Source: Lachnospiraceae bacterium (GTDB lineage: Bacteria; Bacillota; Clostridia; Lachnospirales; Lachnospiraceae). From it: a DNA stretch of 48,400 bases. How positions within the stretch are numbered: the first letter of the stretch is position 1; each line of letters begins with the position of its first letter. The stretch spans positions 1 to 48,400 of the forward strand of contig JAUNOA010000009.1 of NCBI GenBank assembly GCA_030531245.1, given 5' to 3'. Both the position numbers and the translations under genes were made by a program. Below the pieces are notes generated by a model, which ran no database searches, was not told the origin of the DNA, and saw only the letters and a program-made list of their open reading frames with translations. Of the stretch, positions 19,006 through 27,440 are shown one piece after another.

Positions 19006-20463
19006 ATGTTAAATGTTGAGAGTATGGTATTCATTGTTTACCTGGTATTTATGCTTGGTATCGGTGTGTACTTCTTTATCAAATCAAAAAACGGCGGTGA
19101 GAAAGATTACTTCCTTGGCGGACGTCAGATGGGCGCGTGGGTATCCGCACTGAGTGCCGGTGCTTCTGATATGAGTGCCTGGGTACTTATGGGACTTCCT
19201 GCGTCTGTTTATGCAACAGGCCTCGGAAATGCATGGGTTGCAATAGGACTTGCAATCGGTTATGCAATAGCCTGGTTATGTGAAGCAGGAAGACTCCGCA
19301 AATTTACTATTGTTGCAGGAGATTCCATTACGGTTCCCCAGTACCTTACAAACAGATTTTTAAGTGCAAAGAAATCTCTTCAGGTTACCTGCGCACTGAT
19401 TTTCCTTGTTGCCTATACGATTTATGCCGCATCAAGTATGAAAGCCTGCGGAACATTGTTCAATACAGTTATCGGAATCGATTCCACAACGGCAATGTAC
19501 ATAGCAGCCGCAATTATTCTGGCGTATACTTTCCTCGGCGGATTCTCGGCAGTATGCTGGACGGATTTCTTCCAGGGACTTCTGATGCTCGGGGCATTGC
19601 TCATTGCACCTGTTTTTGCACTTGTTGTTATTAATGCAGGCGGCGGCTCGGTTGACGGATTCAGTAATCTTCCGGAGAACTACTGGAATCTGTTTGCAGA
19701 CTGGAAACTGGTAGTATCGGGACTTGCATGGGGACTCGGATATTTCGGTATGCCTCATATCATTGTAAGATTCATGTCACTCAGGTCGGATAAGGAATTA
19801 AAGAAATCTGCAAAGATAGGTATAACATGGAATGTAATCATCGTTATTTTCTCAGTTGCCGCAGGATGTATCGGACATCTTCTTCTCGGAGATATTGAAG
19901 ACAACTCAACTGTATTTATTCAGATGGTAAGGATGATATTCCCGGCACTGATTTCAGGTATCCTTCTTTCGGCAATACTTGCCGCATCAATGTCAACGGC
20001 TGATTCACAGCTTCTTTCATCAGCATCGGCATTCGCAAGTGATGTTTATAAGCCGATCATCCGTAAAGGAAAAGCAACGGATAAAGAAATGCTCTGGGCA
20101 GGAAGATTTGTTGTTCTTGCAATCACGGTTATCGCAGTTATCATTGCATCGAATCCCAATAGCGGTACTATCATGGGACTTGTTGAAAATGCATGGGGAC
20201 TTTTCGGAGCTGCATTCAGTCCGGTAATTCTTTTGAGCCTGTTCTGGAAAAAGTTCAATTTCCAGGGAGCACTTGCAGGCATTATCACAGGTGCCGCAGT
20301 GGATGCACTCTGGCTGGCATTCCTGAGTTCAACAGGCATCTATGAGATTCTTCCGGGATTCATAGCCGGCCTTATTGTTTCAATTATAGTAACAAATGCT
20401 ACAGGCGGAGCATCGAAGGATGTTCAGGATCTTTTCGACAAAGCAGTAGCTTACGAAGATTGA
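19006..20463 (+). CDS. putP: Sodium:solute symporter, sodium/proline symporter type
   Basis: A 485-residue member of the SSS family with about 13 membrane spans. The N-terminal block DYFLGGRQMGAWVSALSAGASDMSAWVLMGLP (residues 29-60, given only in part) is typical of PutP, including the Ser/Asp sites around helix 2 involved in Na+ and proline binding. ILLSAILAASMSTADSQLLSSAS near 320-342 is the conserved helix 8/9 block carrying Na+ ligands. Likely imports proline using the Na+ gradient. TTAGGAGG lies upstream of the ATG. Own promoter and terminator, so probably monocistronic. Confidence 0.93.
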   Translation: MLNVESMVFIVYLVFMLGIGVYFFIKSKNGGEKDYFLGGRQMGAWVSALSAGASDMSAWVLMGLPASVYATGLGNAWVAIGLAIGYAIAWLCEAGRLRKFTIVAGDSITVPQYLTNRFLSAKKSLQVTCALIFLVAYTIYAASSMKACGTLFNTVIGIDSTTAMYIAAAIILAYTFLGGFSAVCWTDFFQGLLMLGALLIAPVFALVVINAGGGSVDGFSNLPENYWNLFADWKLVVSGLAWGLGYFGMPHIIVRFMSLRSDKELKKSAKIGITWNVIIVIFSVAAGCIGHLLLGDIEDNSTVFIQMVRMIFPALISGILLSAILAASMSTADSQLLSSASAFASDVYKPIIRKGKATDKEMLWAGRFVVLAITVIAVIIASNPNSGTIMGLVENAWGLFGAAFSPVILLSLFWKKFNFQGALAGIITGAAVDALWLAFLSSTGIYEILPGFIAGLIVSIIVTNATGGASKDVQDLFDKAVAYED

Positions 20464-20524
20464 TAAAATAAATAAAAGGAGCACGGGGCATCCTTTTGAA
20501 GGACAATCGAGGATGCAGTGACAT

Positions 20525-20570
20525 AAAAACAGCTTCCATGGTTTATCATTGGCCATAGAAGCTGTTTTTG
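20525..20570. terminator. Bidirectional terminator between putP and trpS
   Basis: AACAGCTTCCATGG pairs with CCATAGAAGCTGTT (one mismatch), followed by GTTTTTG on the + strand and mirrored by AAAAAC on the left, which gives a T-run on the reverse strand. It fits the convergent genes. Confidence 0.85.
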
Positions 20571-20615
20571 TTAATGTGAAACGTTCCTGAAAAGGGGATG
20601 CCGCAGGGAGGGTAT

Positions 20616-21620
20616 TTATTTTATCCTCTCAGGGAAACCGACCTTTTTCTGAACTTTGCGAAGAGTCTTGTTTGCAAAGTAGGATGCCTGCTCGGCATTA
20701 TCCTTAATGATCTTATCTACATAATCCTTGTTCTGCTCAAGCTCGTGGAAACGCTCCTGGAGCGGAATCAGTTCAGCTGCAACAGCCTCGCCTACCGCAA
20801 TCTTGAAATCACCATATCCTTTTCCGTCGAATTCCTTCTCGGTATCTTCTGTTGAGATGCCTTTGCAGGCACAATAGATATCGATAAGATTTTTGATGCC
20901 GGGCTGATTATCATTGTAGCGTACACATGCTTCGTTATCTGTAACGGCACGTTTGAACTTACGAATAATAGTATCTTTATCATCCATCAGATAGATTGAA
21001 CCGTTCGGGTTTTCATCAGATTTGCTCATTTTCTTTGAAGGGTCCTGAAGACTCATGATCTTGCGGCCCACTTTGCCGAGATAAATCTCGGGAATCGTAA
21101 AGACATCACCGTATATGGAATTGAATCTTTCGGCAATATCGCGTGTAAGCTCGAGATGCTGCTTCTGGTCAACACCTACAGGAACTACGTCAGCCTGATA
21201 AAGCAGTATATCTGCTGCCATAAGGACCGGATATGTGAAGAGACCGGCATTGATGTTGTCTGCATGCTTTGCCGCCTTATCCTTGAACTGAGTCATGCGC
21301 TGAAGCTCGCCCATATATGTGTAGCAGTTGAGAATCCAGGCCAGTTCGGCATGACCTGAAACATGGCTTTGATAATAAATACAGTTCTTTTCAGGATCGA
21401 GTCCCGCCGCGATGTAAAGCATAAGGAGTGCCCTGGCTCTCCTGCGAAGTTCCGCGGGGTCCTGACGGACTGTGATTGAATGCTCATCAACCACACAGAA
21501 AAATGTTTTGTACTCGTCACTGATGTTGACCCAGTTTTTCAATGCTCCGAGATAGTTTCCGAGTGTGAGATTTCCAGTGGCCTGCATACCACTGAACAGT
21601 ACTTTCTGATCACCTAACAT
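20616..21620 (-). CDS. trpS: Tryptophanyl-tRNA synthetase
   Basis: A 334-residue class I synthetase. The HIGH-equivalent is TLGNYLGALKNW (residues 19-30) and the KMSKS motif is at 197-201 (KKMSKSDENP). PVLMAADILLYQADVVPVGVDQKQHLEL (about 131-158) is the typical Trp/ATP-binding block, with the VGVDQ turn. It charges tRNA-Trp, whose gene lies at 44379-44449. AGAAGG precedes the ATG on the reverse strand. There is only about 70 bp to the divergent pseudouridine synthase gene, leaving no room for a T-box leader. Confidence 0.97.
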   Translation of the reverse strand: MLGDQKVLFSGMQATGNLTLGNYLGALKNWVNISDEYKTFFCVVDEHSITVRQDPAELRRRARALLMLYIAAGLDPEKNCIYYQSHVSGHAELAWILNCYTYMGELQRMTQFKDKAAKHADNINAGLFTYPVLMAADILLYQADVVPVGVDQKQHLELTRDIAERFNSIYGDVFTIPEIYLGKVGRKIMSLQDPSKKMSKSDENPNGSIYLMDDKDTIIRKFKRAVTDNEACVRYNDNQPGIKNLIDIYCACKGISTEDTEKEFDGKGYGDFKIAVGEAVAAELIPLQERFHELEQNKDYVDKIIKDNAEQASYFANKTLRKVQKKVGFPERIK

Positions 21621-21679
21621 ATAGTACCTTCTTCCGTTTTTTCTGCCTTATAGTTTATCATATTTCCTTGTCAGTGTGG

Positions 21680-21685
21680 TATAAT
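21680..21685 (+). promoter_or_regulatory. -10 box of the RluF-like gene, possible leaderless transcript
   Basis: TATAAT at 21680-21685, seven bases before the ATG at 21693. No Shine-Dalgarno lies between. The -35 region is not convincing. Confidence 0.5.
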
Positions 21686-21692
21686 TTTTTAC

Positions 21693-22394
21693 ATGGAAGA
21701 AATGCGTATAAATAAATATCTGAGCACGATGGGTTACTGTTCAAGAAGAGAAGCAGACAGACTGATTGAGCAGGGAGTGGTATGTATTGATGGTCAGAAA
21801 GCCGTGCCGGGCAGTAAAATTTCAGGCGGAGAAATCGTGACGGTGGGCGGAAAGATCATAGGAAGAGCGGATGATGCGGCAAAAGTCAAAAAAGTCGTTC
21901 TTGCAGTGAATAAACCCAGAGGCGTGGTCTGTACGACAACAGATAATGACAGAGCGCCTAACATAGTTGATTTTGTCGATTATCCGGAAAGAGTGTACCC
22001 TGTAGGAAGACTTGACAAGGATTCCGAAGGTTTGATTCTTATGACCAATGACGGAGATCTGGTAAATGAAATACTGAAGGCTTCGAATTTTCATGAAAAG
22101 GAATATGAAGTTGAAGTGGATAAACCGCTTACGGAAGCAGCACTGAAAAAAATGAGAGAGGGGATGTACCTCAAGGAACTGGACAAATCCACCAGACCGT
22201 GTGATGTTGAAAGGACCGGGGCAAGGACTTTTAATATAGTCCTGACACAGGGACTGAACCGTCAGATCAGAAGAATGTGTGCAGAGTGCGGATATGAAGT
22301 TGTCAAACTTAAACGAATCAGAATCATGGGAGTAAGACTCGGCTCCGTAAAAGAAGGAAAATGGAAAAAGATAAATCCAGAATGGTTGAACTGA
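21693..22394 (+). CDS. RsuA/RluB/RluF-family rRNA pseudouridine synthase (RluF-like)
   Basis: A 233-residue protein. Residues 4-60 form an S4 RNA-binding domain (RINKYLSTMGYCSRREADRLI). The catalytic motif is GRLDKDSEGLIL with Asp108. The C-terminal LTQGLNRQIRRMCAECGYEVVKLKRIRIM region (about 186-214) resembles RluF more than RluB. It isomerises a uridine of rRNA, 23S U2604 in the case of RluF; the exact site here is inferred. It overlaps ligA by 34 bp in another frame. Confidence 0.92.
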   Translation: MEEMRINKYLSTMGYCSRREADRLIEQGVVCIDGQKAVPGSKISGGEIVTVGGKIIGRADDAAKVKKVVLAVNKPRGVVCTTTDNDRAPNIVDFVDYPERVYPVGRLDKDSEGLILMTNDGDLVNEILKASNFHEKEYEVEVDKPLTEAALKKMREGMYLKELDKSTRPCDVERTGARTFNIVLTQGLNRQIRRMCAECGYEVVKLKRIRIMGVRLGSVKEGKWKKINPEWLN

Positions 22395-24298
22395 ATAAAC
22401 TGTTAAAGGAAGCTTCATTGGCGTACTATCAGCAGAGCAAAGAAATTATGAGTAATTTCGAATACGATGCTTTGTACGATGAATTGCTTAAACTTGAACA
22501 GGAGACAGGCATAGTACTGTCTGATTCGGTTACCCGGAATGTCGGTTATGAAGTACTTTCACAGCTGACCAAGGTGGAACATGATAAACCCATGCTTTCA
22601 CTTGATAAGACTAAATCAGTAGATACACTGAAAGAGTGGCTGGGTGATCAAAAGGCTATACTGTCATGGAAACTTGACGGACTCACAATCGTTCTGACCT
22701 ATGAGGACGGAAAACTGAAACAGGCAGTAACCAGAGGAAACGGGTTTATCGGTGAAGATGTGACCAATAACGCAAAGAGATTTGTGAATGTTCCGATTCG
22801 TATACCTTACAAAGGAAAACTTGTACTGCGGGGTGAAGCGGTAATAAGGTATTCGGATTTCGAAAAGTTCAGCGCAGAATACAAGAACCCGAGAAATTTA
22901 TGTTCGGGTTCGGTACGTCAGCTGGATCCGGCTGTAACGGCAGAAAGAAAAGTTAATCTTTTTGCATTCAGCCTTGTTTTTGCAGAAGCGGATTTCGGAA
23001 ATTCAAACAGCAGAAAATTCCAATGGCTTGCAGAGCAGGGATTTGATGTTGTTGAGTACGTGCTCGTAGACCGTAATTCACTGCCGGATGCCGTTGCGGA
23101 TTTTGCAAAACGTATTGAAACATATGATATTCCATCAGACGGACTTGTCCTGCTGCTTGAGGATATCGCATACGGGGAAGCACTTGGAACAACTGCCAAA
23201 TTCCCGAAGAATGCCATAGCATTCAAATGGAGTGATGAAATAGCGGAAACAAAACTGCAATACATAGAATGGTCGCCGTCAAGAACAGGACTGATTAATC
23301 CTGTAGCGGTATTTGATCCGGTTGAGATTGAGGGTACTACAGTCTCAAGAGCAAGCGTACATAACATCAGCATTATGGAATCGCTTGAACTCGGGGCAGG
23401 TGATACGATTACGGTCTATAAGGCCAATATGATCATACCGCAGATTGCAGACAATCTGACACGATCCGGTGTCAGAGATATTCCCGGGGTCTGTCCGGTA
23501 TGCGGAATGCCGACAGAAATAAAAGCAGTAAATGATGCCAGAACACTTATGTGTGTCAATCCTGAATGTCCTGTAAAGAAAGTCAAATCTTTCGCATTGC
23601 TTGCCGCGCGTGATGCCATGAATATTGACGGACTCAGCGAGATGACACTGGAAAAGCTTGTTTCGGCAGGGTTCATAAAAGAGTATGCAGATATATTCCG
23701 GCTGAAAAGATACAGAAATGATATAGCCCGGATGGATGGGTTCGGAGAAAAGTCGGCAGACAATCTGATTGAAGCAGTCAGCAAAGCTTCAGAAACTACA
23801 GTTCCGAGATTCATATATTCTCTCGGAATACCGGGAGTCGGTGTTGCCAATGCGAAGGTGATCAGCAGGGCATTTGACGGGGATTTTGAAAGAATCAGAA
23901 AAGCCGGACATGATGAACTCCGTAATATCGAAGGAATCGGAGACGTGCTTGCAGACGCAATAGAAGCATATTTCAGGAACGATGAAAACAGCCGCAGAAT
24001 CGATGATCTCCTGACGGAAGTCAGTTTCCAAAAAGATATCAGTAAGACTGATCGTGAACAGACTCTCAGCGGACTGACGTTTGTCATAACAGGTAATGTT
24101 GAACGGTTTGCAAACAGAAAAGAACTTCAGCAGCTGATTGAGGACTGCGGAGGGAAATGTGCATCATCAGTAAGCAGCGCGACGGATTATCTCATAAACA
24201 ATGACATTACATCAGGATCATCAAAGAATAAAAAAGCAAAAGAACTGGGTATTCCGATCATTAAAGAGGAGGATTTTATCAAACGCTTTGCATTTTAA
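22361..24298 (+). CDS. ligA: NAD-dependent DNA ligase LigA (divergent form)
   Basis: A 645-residue ligase. Order of domains: Ia (YYQQSKEIMSNFEYDALYDEL, about 26-46), adenylation domain with the nucleophile Lys104 in SWKLDGLTI, TRGNGFIGEDVTNN, the OB domain, a zinc finger CPVCG...CVNPECP at about 381-405, helix-hairpin-helix repeats (DGFGEKSADNL, GIPGVGVANA, EGIGDVLADAI) and a C-terminal BRCT domain (about 570-645). It seals nicks in duplex DNA. Several blocks differ from textbook LigA, for example KLDG preceded by SW and NPRNLCSGSVRQLD rather than NPRNAAAGSLRQLD, so it may be a lineage-specific or secondary ligase. The ATG at 22361 gives the best N terminus; the alternative is ATG at 22382. 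Confidence 0.93.
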   Translation: MEKDKSRMVELNKLLKEASLAYYQQSKEIMSNFEYDALYDELLKLEQETGIVLSDSVTRNVGYEVLSQLTKVEHDKPMLSLDKTKSVDTLKEWLGDQKAILSWKLDGLTIVLTYEDGKLKQAVTRGNGFIGEDVTNNAKRFVNVPIRIPYKGKLVLRGEAVIRYSDFEKFSAEYKNPRNLCSGSVRQLDPAVTAERKVNLFAFSLVFAEADFGNSNSRKFQWLAEQGFDVVEYVLVDRNSLPDAVADFAKRIETYDIPSDGLVLLLEDIAYGEALGTTAKFPKNAIAFKWSDEIAETKLQYIEWSPSRTGLINPVAVFDPVEIEGTTVSRASVHNISIMESLELGAGDTITVYKANMIIPQIADNLTRSGVRDIPGVCPVCGMPTEIKAVNDARTLMCVNPECPVKKVKSFALLAARDAMNIDGLSEMTLEKLVSAGFIKEYADIFRLKRYRNDIARMDGFGEKSADNLIEAVSKASETTVPRFIYSLGIPGVGVANAKVISRAFDGDFERIRKAGHDELRNIEGIGDVLADAIEAYFRNDENSRRIDDLLTEVSFQKDISKTDREQTLSGLTFVITGNVERFANRKELQQLIEDCGGKCASSVSSATDYLINNDITSGSSKNKKAKELGIPIIKEEDFIKRFAF

Positions 24299-24325
24299 AA
24301 AGTGCACAAAGGGGGTAACTTGAGA

Positions 24326-24354
24326 TTGACTGTTTTTTGTCAATTTGTTATACT
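24326..24354 (+). promoter_or_regulatory. Sigma-A promoter of the cold-shock gene
   Basis: TTGACT (24326-24331), 17-bp spacer, TATACT (24349-24354). The expected leader is only about 26 nt, too short for the long thermosensing leader known for Escherichia coli cspA. Confidence 0.85.
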
Positions 24355-24386
24355 CAAATCACTGAAATTATTTTTGGAGGCATATT

Positions 24387-24593
24387 ATGCACAATGGTAC
24401 AGTAAAGTGGTTTAACGCAACTAAGGGTTACGGCTTCATTACAGATGATGCTGACGGAAAGGAAATTTTTGTTCATTTCTCAGGTATCAATTCTGAAGGC
24501 TATAAAACACTCGAAGATGGTCAGAAGGTTACTTTCGAGACAGCTGAAGGAAACAGAGGCGTACAGGCAGTTAACGTTACCGTAGTTGCTTAA
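24387..24593 (+). CDS. Cold-shock domain protein
   Basis: A 68-residue single cold-shock domain with RNP1 KGYGFIT and RNP2 IFVHFS, opening [14 protein letters not shown]. These proteins bind single-stranded RNA and DNA and act as RNA chaperones. TTGGAGGCATATT precedes the ATG. It has its own strong promoter and terminator, so it is a monocistronic, presumably abundant transcript. The acidic C-terminal half ([17 protein letters not shown]) is typical. CspA/B/C paralogue identity cannot be set. Confidence 0.97.
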   Translation: MHNGTVKWFNATKGYGFITDDADGKEIFVHFSGINSEGYKTLEDGQKVTFETAEGNRGVQAVNVTVVA

Positions 24594-24615
24594 TTATAAC
24601 TAATAGGCAACAGCA

Positions 24616-24651
24616 TAAAAGTCCGGCATTCAGTCGGACTTTTATTTTTTC
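24616..24651 (+). terminator. Terminator of the cold-shock gene
   Basis: AAAAGTCCG pairs with CGGACTTTT around GCATTCAGT, followed by ATTTTTT. Confidence 0.9.
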
Positions 24652-24706
24652 AGAAAATACTATATGATAAAACAAGATTCACGGATAAGAAGAAAGAAGG
24701 TCGTCG

Positions 24707-25549
24707 ATGAAAACAAAAAAACCTATCATAGCGATAATGTATGATTTTGATAAGACCCTGTGTACCAAGGATATGCAGGAATATACATTTATCCCAAGTC
24801 TTGATGAATCTGCGGAAAGCTTCTGGGAAAAAACTGACAGGATGGCCAAAGAAGAAAAAATGGATCCTGTGCTGACATATATGTATCTTATGATCAGACT
24901 GTCAAAGGATAAACATAAAAGGATTACCAGGGATGCGTTTGAAGAGGCCGGTAAGGATATTAAGCTTTTCCCGGGAGTTGAAACGTGGTTTGACAGAATC
25001 AATAAATTCGGAGAAGAGAACGGAGTTATTGTTGAGCATTACATTATTTCCTCAGGACTGAAAGAAATCATAGAAGGAAACAGAATTGCAAAATGCTTTA
25101 AAGAAATATTTGCCTGTGAGTTTCATTATGATGAAAACGGTGCTGCGGACTGGCCGAAGCTTGGAGTTAATTTTACGGGAAAGACACAGTTCCTTTTCAG
25201 GATAAACAAAGGTCTTTTAAATCTTGGTGATAACAGTAAGTTGAACAGGTATGTACCCGAACCTGACAGAAGAGTTCCGTTTAGAAATATGATATATATC
25301 GGTGACGGAATGACGGATGTTCCGTGCATGAAACTGGTAAATTTATATGGTGGAAAATCCATTGCGGTATATCAGGGGAATCACAAGGAAACGGCAAGAG
25401 AACTGATTAAAGACAACAGGATCAATTTTGCAGTAAAAGCAAATTACGAAGAAGGAAAAGAACTGGATTCACTCATTAAAAAAATCATAATCAAAATGGC
25501 AGCGGAAGATGTGCTTATCGATTATTCAAGAAAGCAGAGAAACTTATGA
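24707..25549 (+). CDS. HAD-superfamily phosphatase-like protein
   Basis: A 280-residue protein. Motif I is MYDFDKTLCTKD (Asp nucleophile and Asp+2 Asp replaced in form D-x-D as DFD, residues about 13-15). Motif II is likely IISSG near 110, and motif IV is IGDGMTDVPCMK near 199-210 with the paired acidic residues. The cap between resembles the phosphoserine phosphatase group. Cytosolic phosphatase on a small metabolite is the best guess; substrate unknown. AGAAAGAAGG lies upstream of the ATG. It is followed by the free-standing mini-gene. Confidence 0.85.
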   Translation: MKTKKPIIAIMYDFDKTLCTKDMQEYTFIPSLDESAESFWEKTDRMAKEEKMDPVLTYMYLMIRLSKDKHKRITRDAFEEAGKDIKLFPGVETWFDRINKFGEENGVIVEHYIISSGLKEIIEGNRIAKCFKEIFACEFHYDENGAADWPKLGVNFTGKTQFLFRINKGLLNLGDNSKLNRYVPEPDRRVPFRNMIYIGDGMTDVPCMKLVNLYGGKSIAVYQGNHKETARELIKDNRINFAVKANYEEGKELDSLIKKIIIKMAAEDVLIDYSRKQRNL

Positions 25550-25569
25550 TTTACGGGAATAGCAATTCA

Positions 25570-25598
25570 TTGACAACATTTTTTTTTCGAATTATAAT
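25570..25598 (+). promoter_or_regulatory. Perfect consensus sigma-A promoter of the mini-gene
   Basis: TTGACA (25570-25575), exactly 17 bp including a T-rich tract, and TATAAT (25593-25598). It is the only forward promoter in the window with both hexamers and optimal 17-bp spacing all perfect. Predicted start near 25605. Confidence 0.93.
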
Positions 25599-25607
25599 TT
25601 TTTGTGT

Positions 25608-25637
25608 ATGAGTCAGTTAACCCGTCAGGGGTATTAG
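25608..25637 (+). other. Possible nine-codon upstream reading frame in the mini-gene leader
   Basis: ATG at 25608 opens a frame reading MSQLTRQGY and ending with TAG at 25635-25637, inside the AGGAGG of the next frame. The ATG is only about three bases from the predicted transcription start, so it could be read as a leaderless start. It may be accidental. Confidence 0.3.
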
Positions 25638-25646
25638 GAGGAAACT

Positions 25647-25712
25647 ATGTTAGTTGATAAGACAGAGGTTTTAAAGGCAGAAGTTAAGAAAGCCGCAGCA
25701 AAGAAAGCCTGA
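25647..25712 (+). CDS. 21-residue lysine/alanine-rich microprotein, undescribed
   Basis: ATG at 25647 follows a perfect AGGAGG (25636-25641 region) at ideal spacing. The 21 codons begin MLVDKTEV, continue LKAEV and end KKAAAKKA before TGA at 25710. The composition is strongly basic at the C terminus (four of the last eight residues Lys) with acidic residues only in the first twelve, and it would form an amphipathic helix. The gene has a perfect promoter upstream and a strong terminator downstream, giving a transcript of about 160 nt that codes for nothing else. The coding sequence uses AAG, GTT and GCA codons preferred by the highly expressed genes here. No family is recognised. The ending resembles the lysine/alanine tail of the GGGtGRT protein at 41786. 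Confidence 0.65.
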   Translation: MLVDKTEVLKAEVKKAAAKKA

Positions 25713-25731
25713 TTTTTCAATTAATTCATTG

Positions 25732-25762
25732 CAGGGGTGAGTTTACTCGCCTCTGTTTTTTT
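25732..25762 (+). terminator. Terminator of the mini-gene
   Basis: CAGGGGTGAG and CTCGCCTCTG form a 10-bp stem with two G-U pairs and a TTTA loop, followed by seven T residues. A TATACT at 25765-25770 right after it may be the -10 of the HerA-like gene. Confidence 0.9.
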
Positions 25763-25805
25763 GTTATACTGAGAGCAGCAATGTACCAATTACAGGAGGT
25801 CAGCT

Positions 25806-27440
25806 ATGTATAACAACAATCTGATTACTATGGGATTTACCAAAGATGGTTCGTATGTAAGCGTAATTCCTAAAATGGCAAACAGACATGGACTTATTGC
25901 AGGGGCAACCGGAACAGGAAAAACAATTACGCTCAAAGTTATGGCAGAATCTTTTTCTGATGCGGGAGTACCGGTCTTTCTTGCCGATGTCAAAGGTGAC
26001 CTTGCAGGTATGTGTATGCAGGGAGAAAACAGTGATGATATGCTGTCAAGAATCCAAAGATTCGGACTTGCAGACAAGAACTTCGGACTTAAAAGTTATC
26101 CCACAAGATTCTGGGATATATACGGAGTGAAAGGTATGCCGCTTCGTACAACGGTAACTGAGTTCGGACCGCTGCTTTTGTCCAGACTTCTCGGACTTAA
26201 TCAGATTCAGTCGGATATACTGAACATAGTTTTTAAGATAGCGGATGATGAAGGCCTGCTTATTATAGACATTAAAGATCTGAAATCCGCGTTGAATTAT
26301 TGCGCTGAAAACGCATCTCAATATAAATCCGAATACGGAAGCATTTCCAAAAATTCTGTTGCGGCAATAATGAGAGCACTGGTATCGCTCGAGGACAGAG
26401 GCGGAGACAGATTTTTCGGCGAACCGGCAATCAATGTTCTGGACTGGTTTAAAAATGCTGACGACGGAAGGGGATATATCAATATACTTGATTCGGAAAG
26501 TCTGATAAATGATCCTCTGGTTTATTCTACGTTTCTTCTCTGGATGATAGGAGAATTATTTGAACAGCTTCCCGAGGTCGGCGATCCCGAAAAACCCAGG
26601 ATGGTATTTTTCTTTGATGAGGCACATCTTCTTTTTGCAGATGCACCGAAAGTATTGCTTCAGAAGATAGAACAGGTCGTAAAACTTATCAGATCAAAAG
26701 GCGTCGGAGTTTATTTTGTCACTCAGAATCCAAAAGACATTCCGGATTCAGTGCTCGCCCAGCTTGGCAATAAAGTTCAGCATGCGCTCAGAGCATATAC
26801 TCCGTCTGAACAGAAGGGAATAAAAGCCGCTGCTGAATCATTCAGAGAAAATCCGGATTTCAGTACCGAGGAGGCAATCAAGAGTCTTGGTACCGGAGAA
26901 GCAATTGTTTCGTTTATTCAGGATGACGGATCACCTTCGGTGGTGCAGATAGCAAGTATTCTTCCGCCGCAGTCAAGGATGGGATCGATCGATAACAATA
27001 TGCGTGCACAGGTGATTTCCATGGATTTCATGAGAAATACATACAATGAGATGATTGACAGAGACTCTGCATATGAGTTTCTGCTGAGAAAGACAAATGA
27101 ACTGATGGAGGAAGCTGATGCCGCGAAAGAGGCGGCCGAGGCAGAAAAGGAAGCAGCAAAGGCGGAGAAGGAAGCTGCAAAAGCTGCTGAAAAGGCAGAG
27201 AAGGAAGCTGCAAGAGCCGCTGAAAAAGCAGAGAAGGAAGCACAGAAAGAGAAAGAAAAATCAGAGAAAGCCAAGAAACAGGCCGTAAAGAATGTTGCAA
27301 GCGCTGCAGTAGGATCTGTAGGCCGTGAACTTGGCAAGTCTGTAGGAAACAGTGTAGGCGGTTCACTGGGAAAGACGATAGGAGGAAATGTCGGGGCATC
27401 ACTCGGAAGGGGAATTCTCTCAACATTATTCAAGCTATGA
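25806..27440 (+). CDS. HerA-like ATPase (DUF853, YjgR type)
   Basis: A 544-residue P-loop ATPase of the HerA/FtsK branch. Walker A is GATGTGKT (33-40), then FLADVKGDLAGM, Walker B MVFFFDEAHLLF near 260-271, the sensor block VGVYFVTQNPKDIPDSVLAQLGNKVQHALRA (from about 299, partial), and GTGEAIVS. Residues 425-500 are a Lys/Glu/Ala heptad-rich coiled coil (repeats of EKEAAKAAEKA), followed by a Gly-rich C-terminal tail (GRELGKSVGNSVGGSLG). The biological role of YjgR-type proteins is poorly known; a hexameric DNA translocase is the usual inference. AGGAGGTCAGCT precedes the ATG. The stop overlaps the next start by 4 bp (ATGA). Confidence 0.9.
   Translation: MYNNNLITMGFTKDGSYVSVIPKMANRHGLIAGATGTGKTITLKVMAESFSDAGVPVFLADVKGDLAGMCMQGENSDDMLSRIQRFGLADKNFGLKSYPTRFWDIYGVKGMPLRTTVTEFGPLLLSRLLGLNQIQSDILNIVFKIADDEGLLIIDIKDLKSALNYCAENASQYKSEYGSISKNSVAAIMRALVSLEDRGGDRFFGEPAINVLDWFKNADDGRGYINILDSESLINDPLVYSTFLLWMIGELFEQLPEVGDPEKPRMVFFFDEAHLLFADAPKVLLQKIEQVVKLIRSKGVGVYFVTQNPKDIPDSVLAQLGNKVQHALRAYTPSEQKGIKAAAESFRENPDFSTEEAIKSLGTGEAIVSFIQDDGSPSVVQIASILPPQSRMGSIDNNMRAQVISMDFMRNTYNEMIDRDSAYEFLLRKTNELMEEADAAKEAAEAEKEAAKAEKEAAKAAEKAEKEAARAAEKAEKEAQKEKEKSEKAKKQAVKNVASAAVGSVGRELGKSVGNSVGGSLGKTIGGNVGASLGRGILSTLFKL

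Noticed and set aside
21621-21692. T-box riboswitch for trpS
   Set aside because: Only 72 bp separate trpS and the divergent gene, too short for a T-box, and no T-box core sequence was seen.
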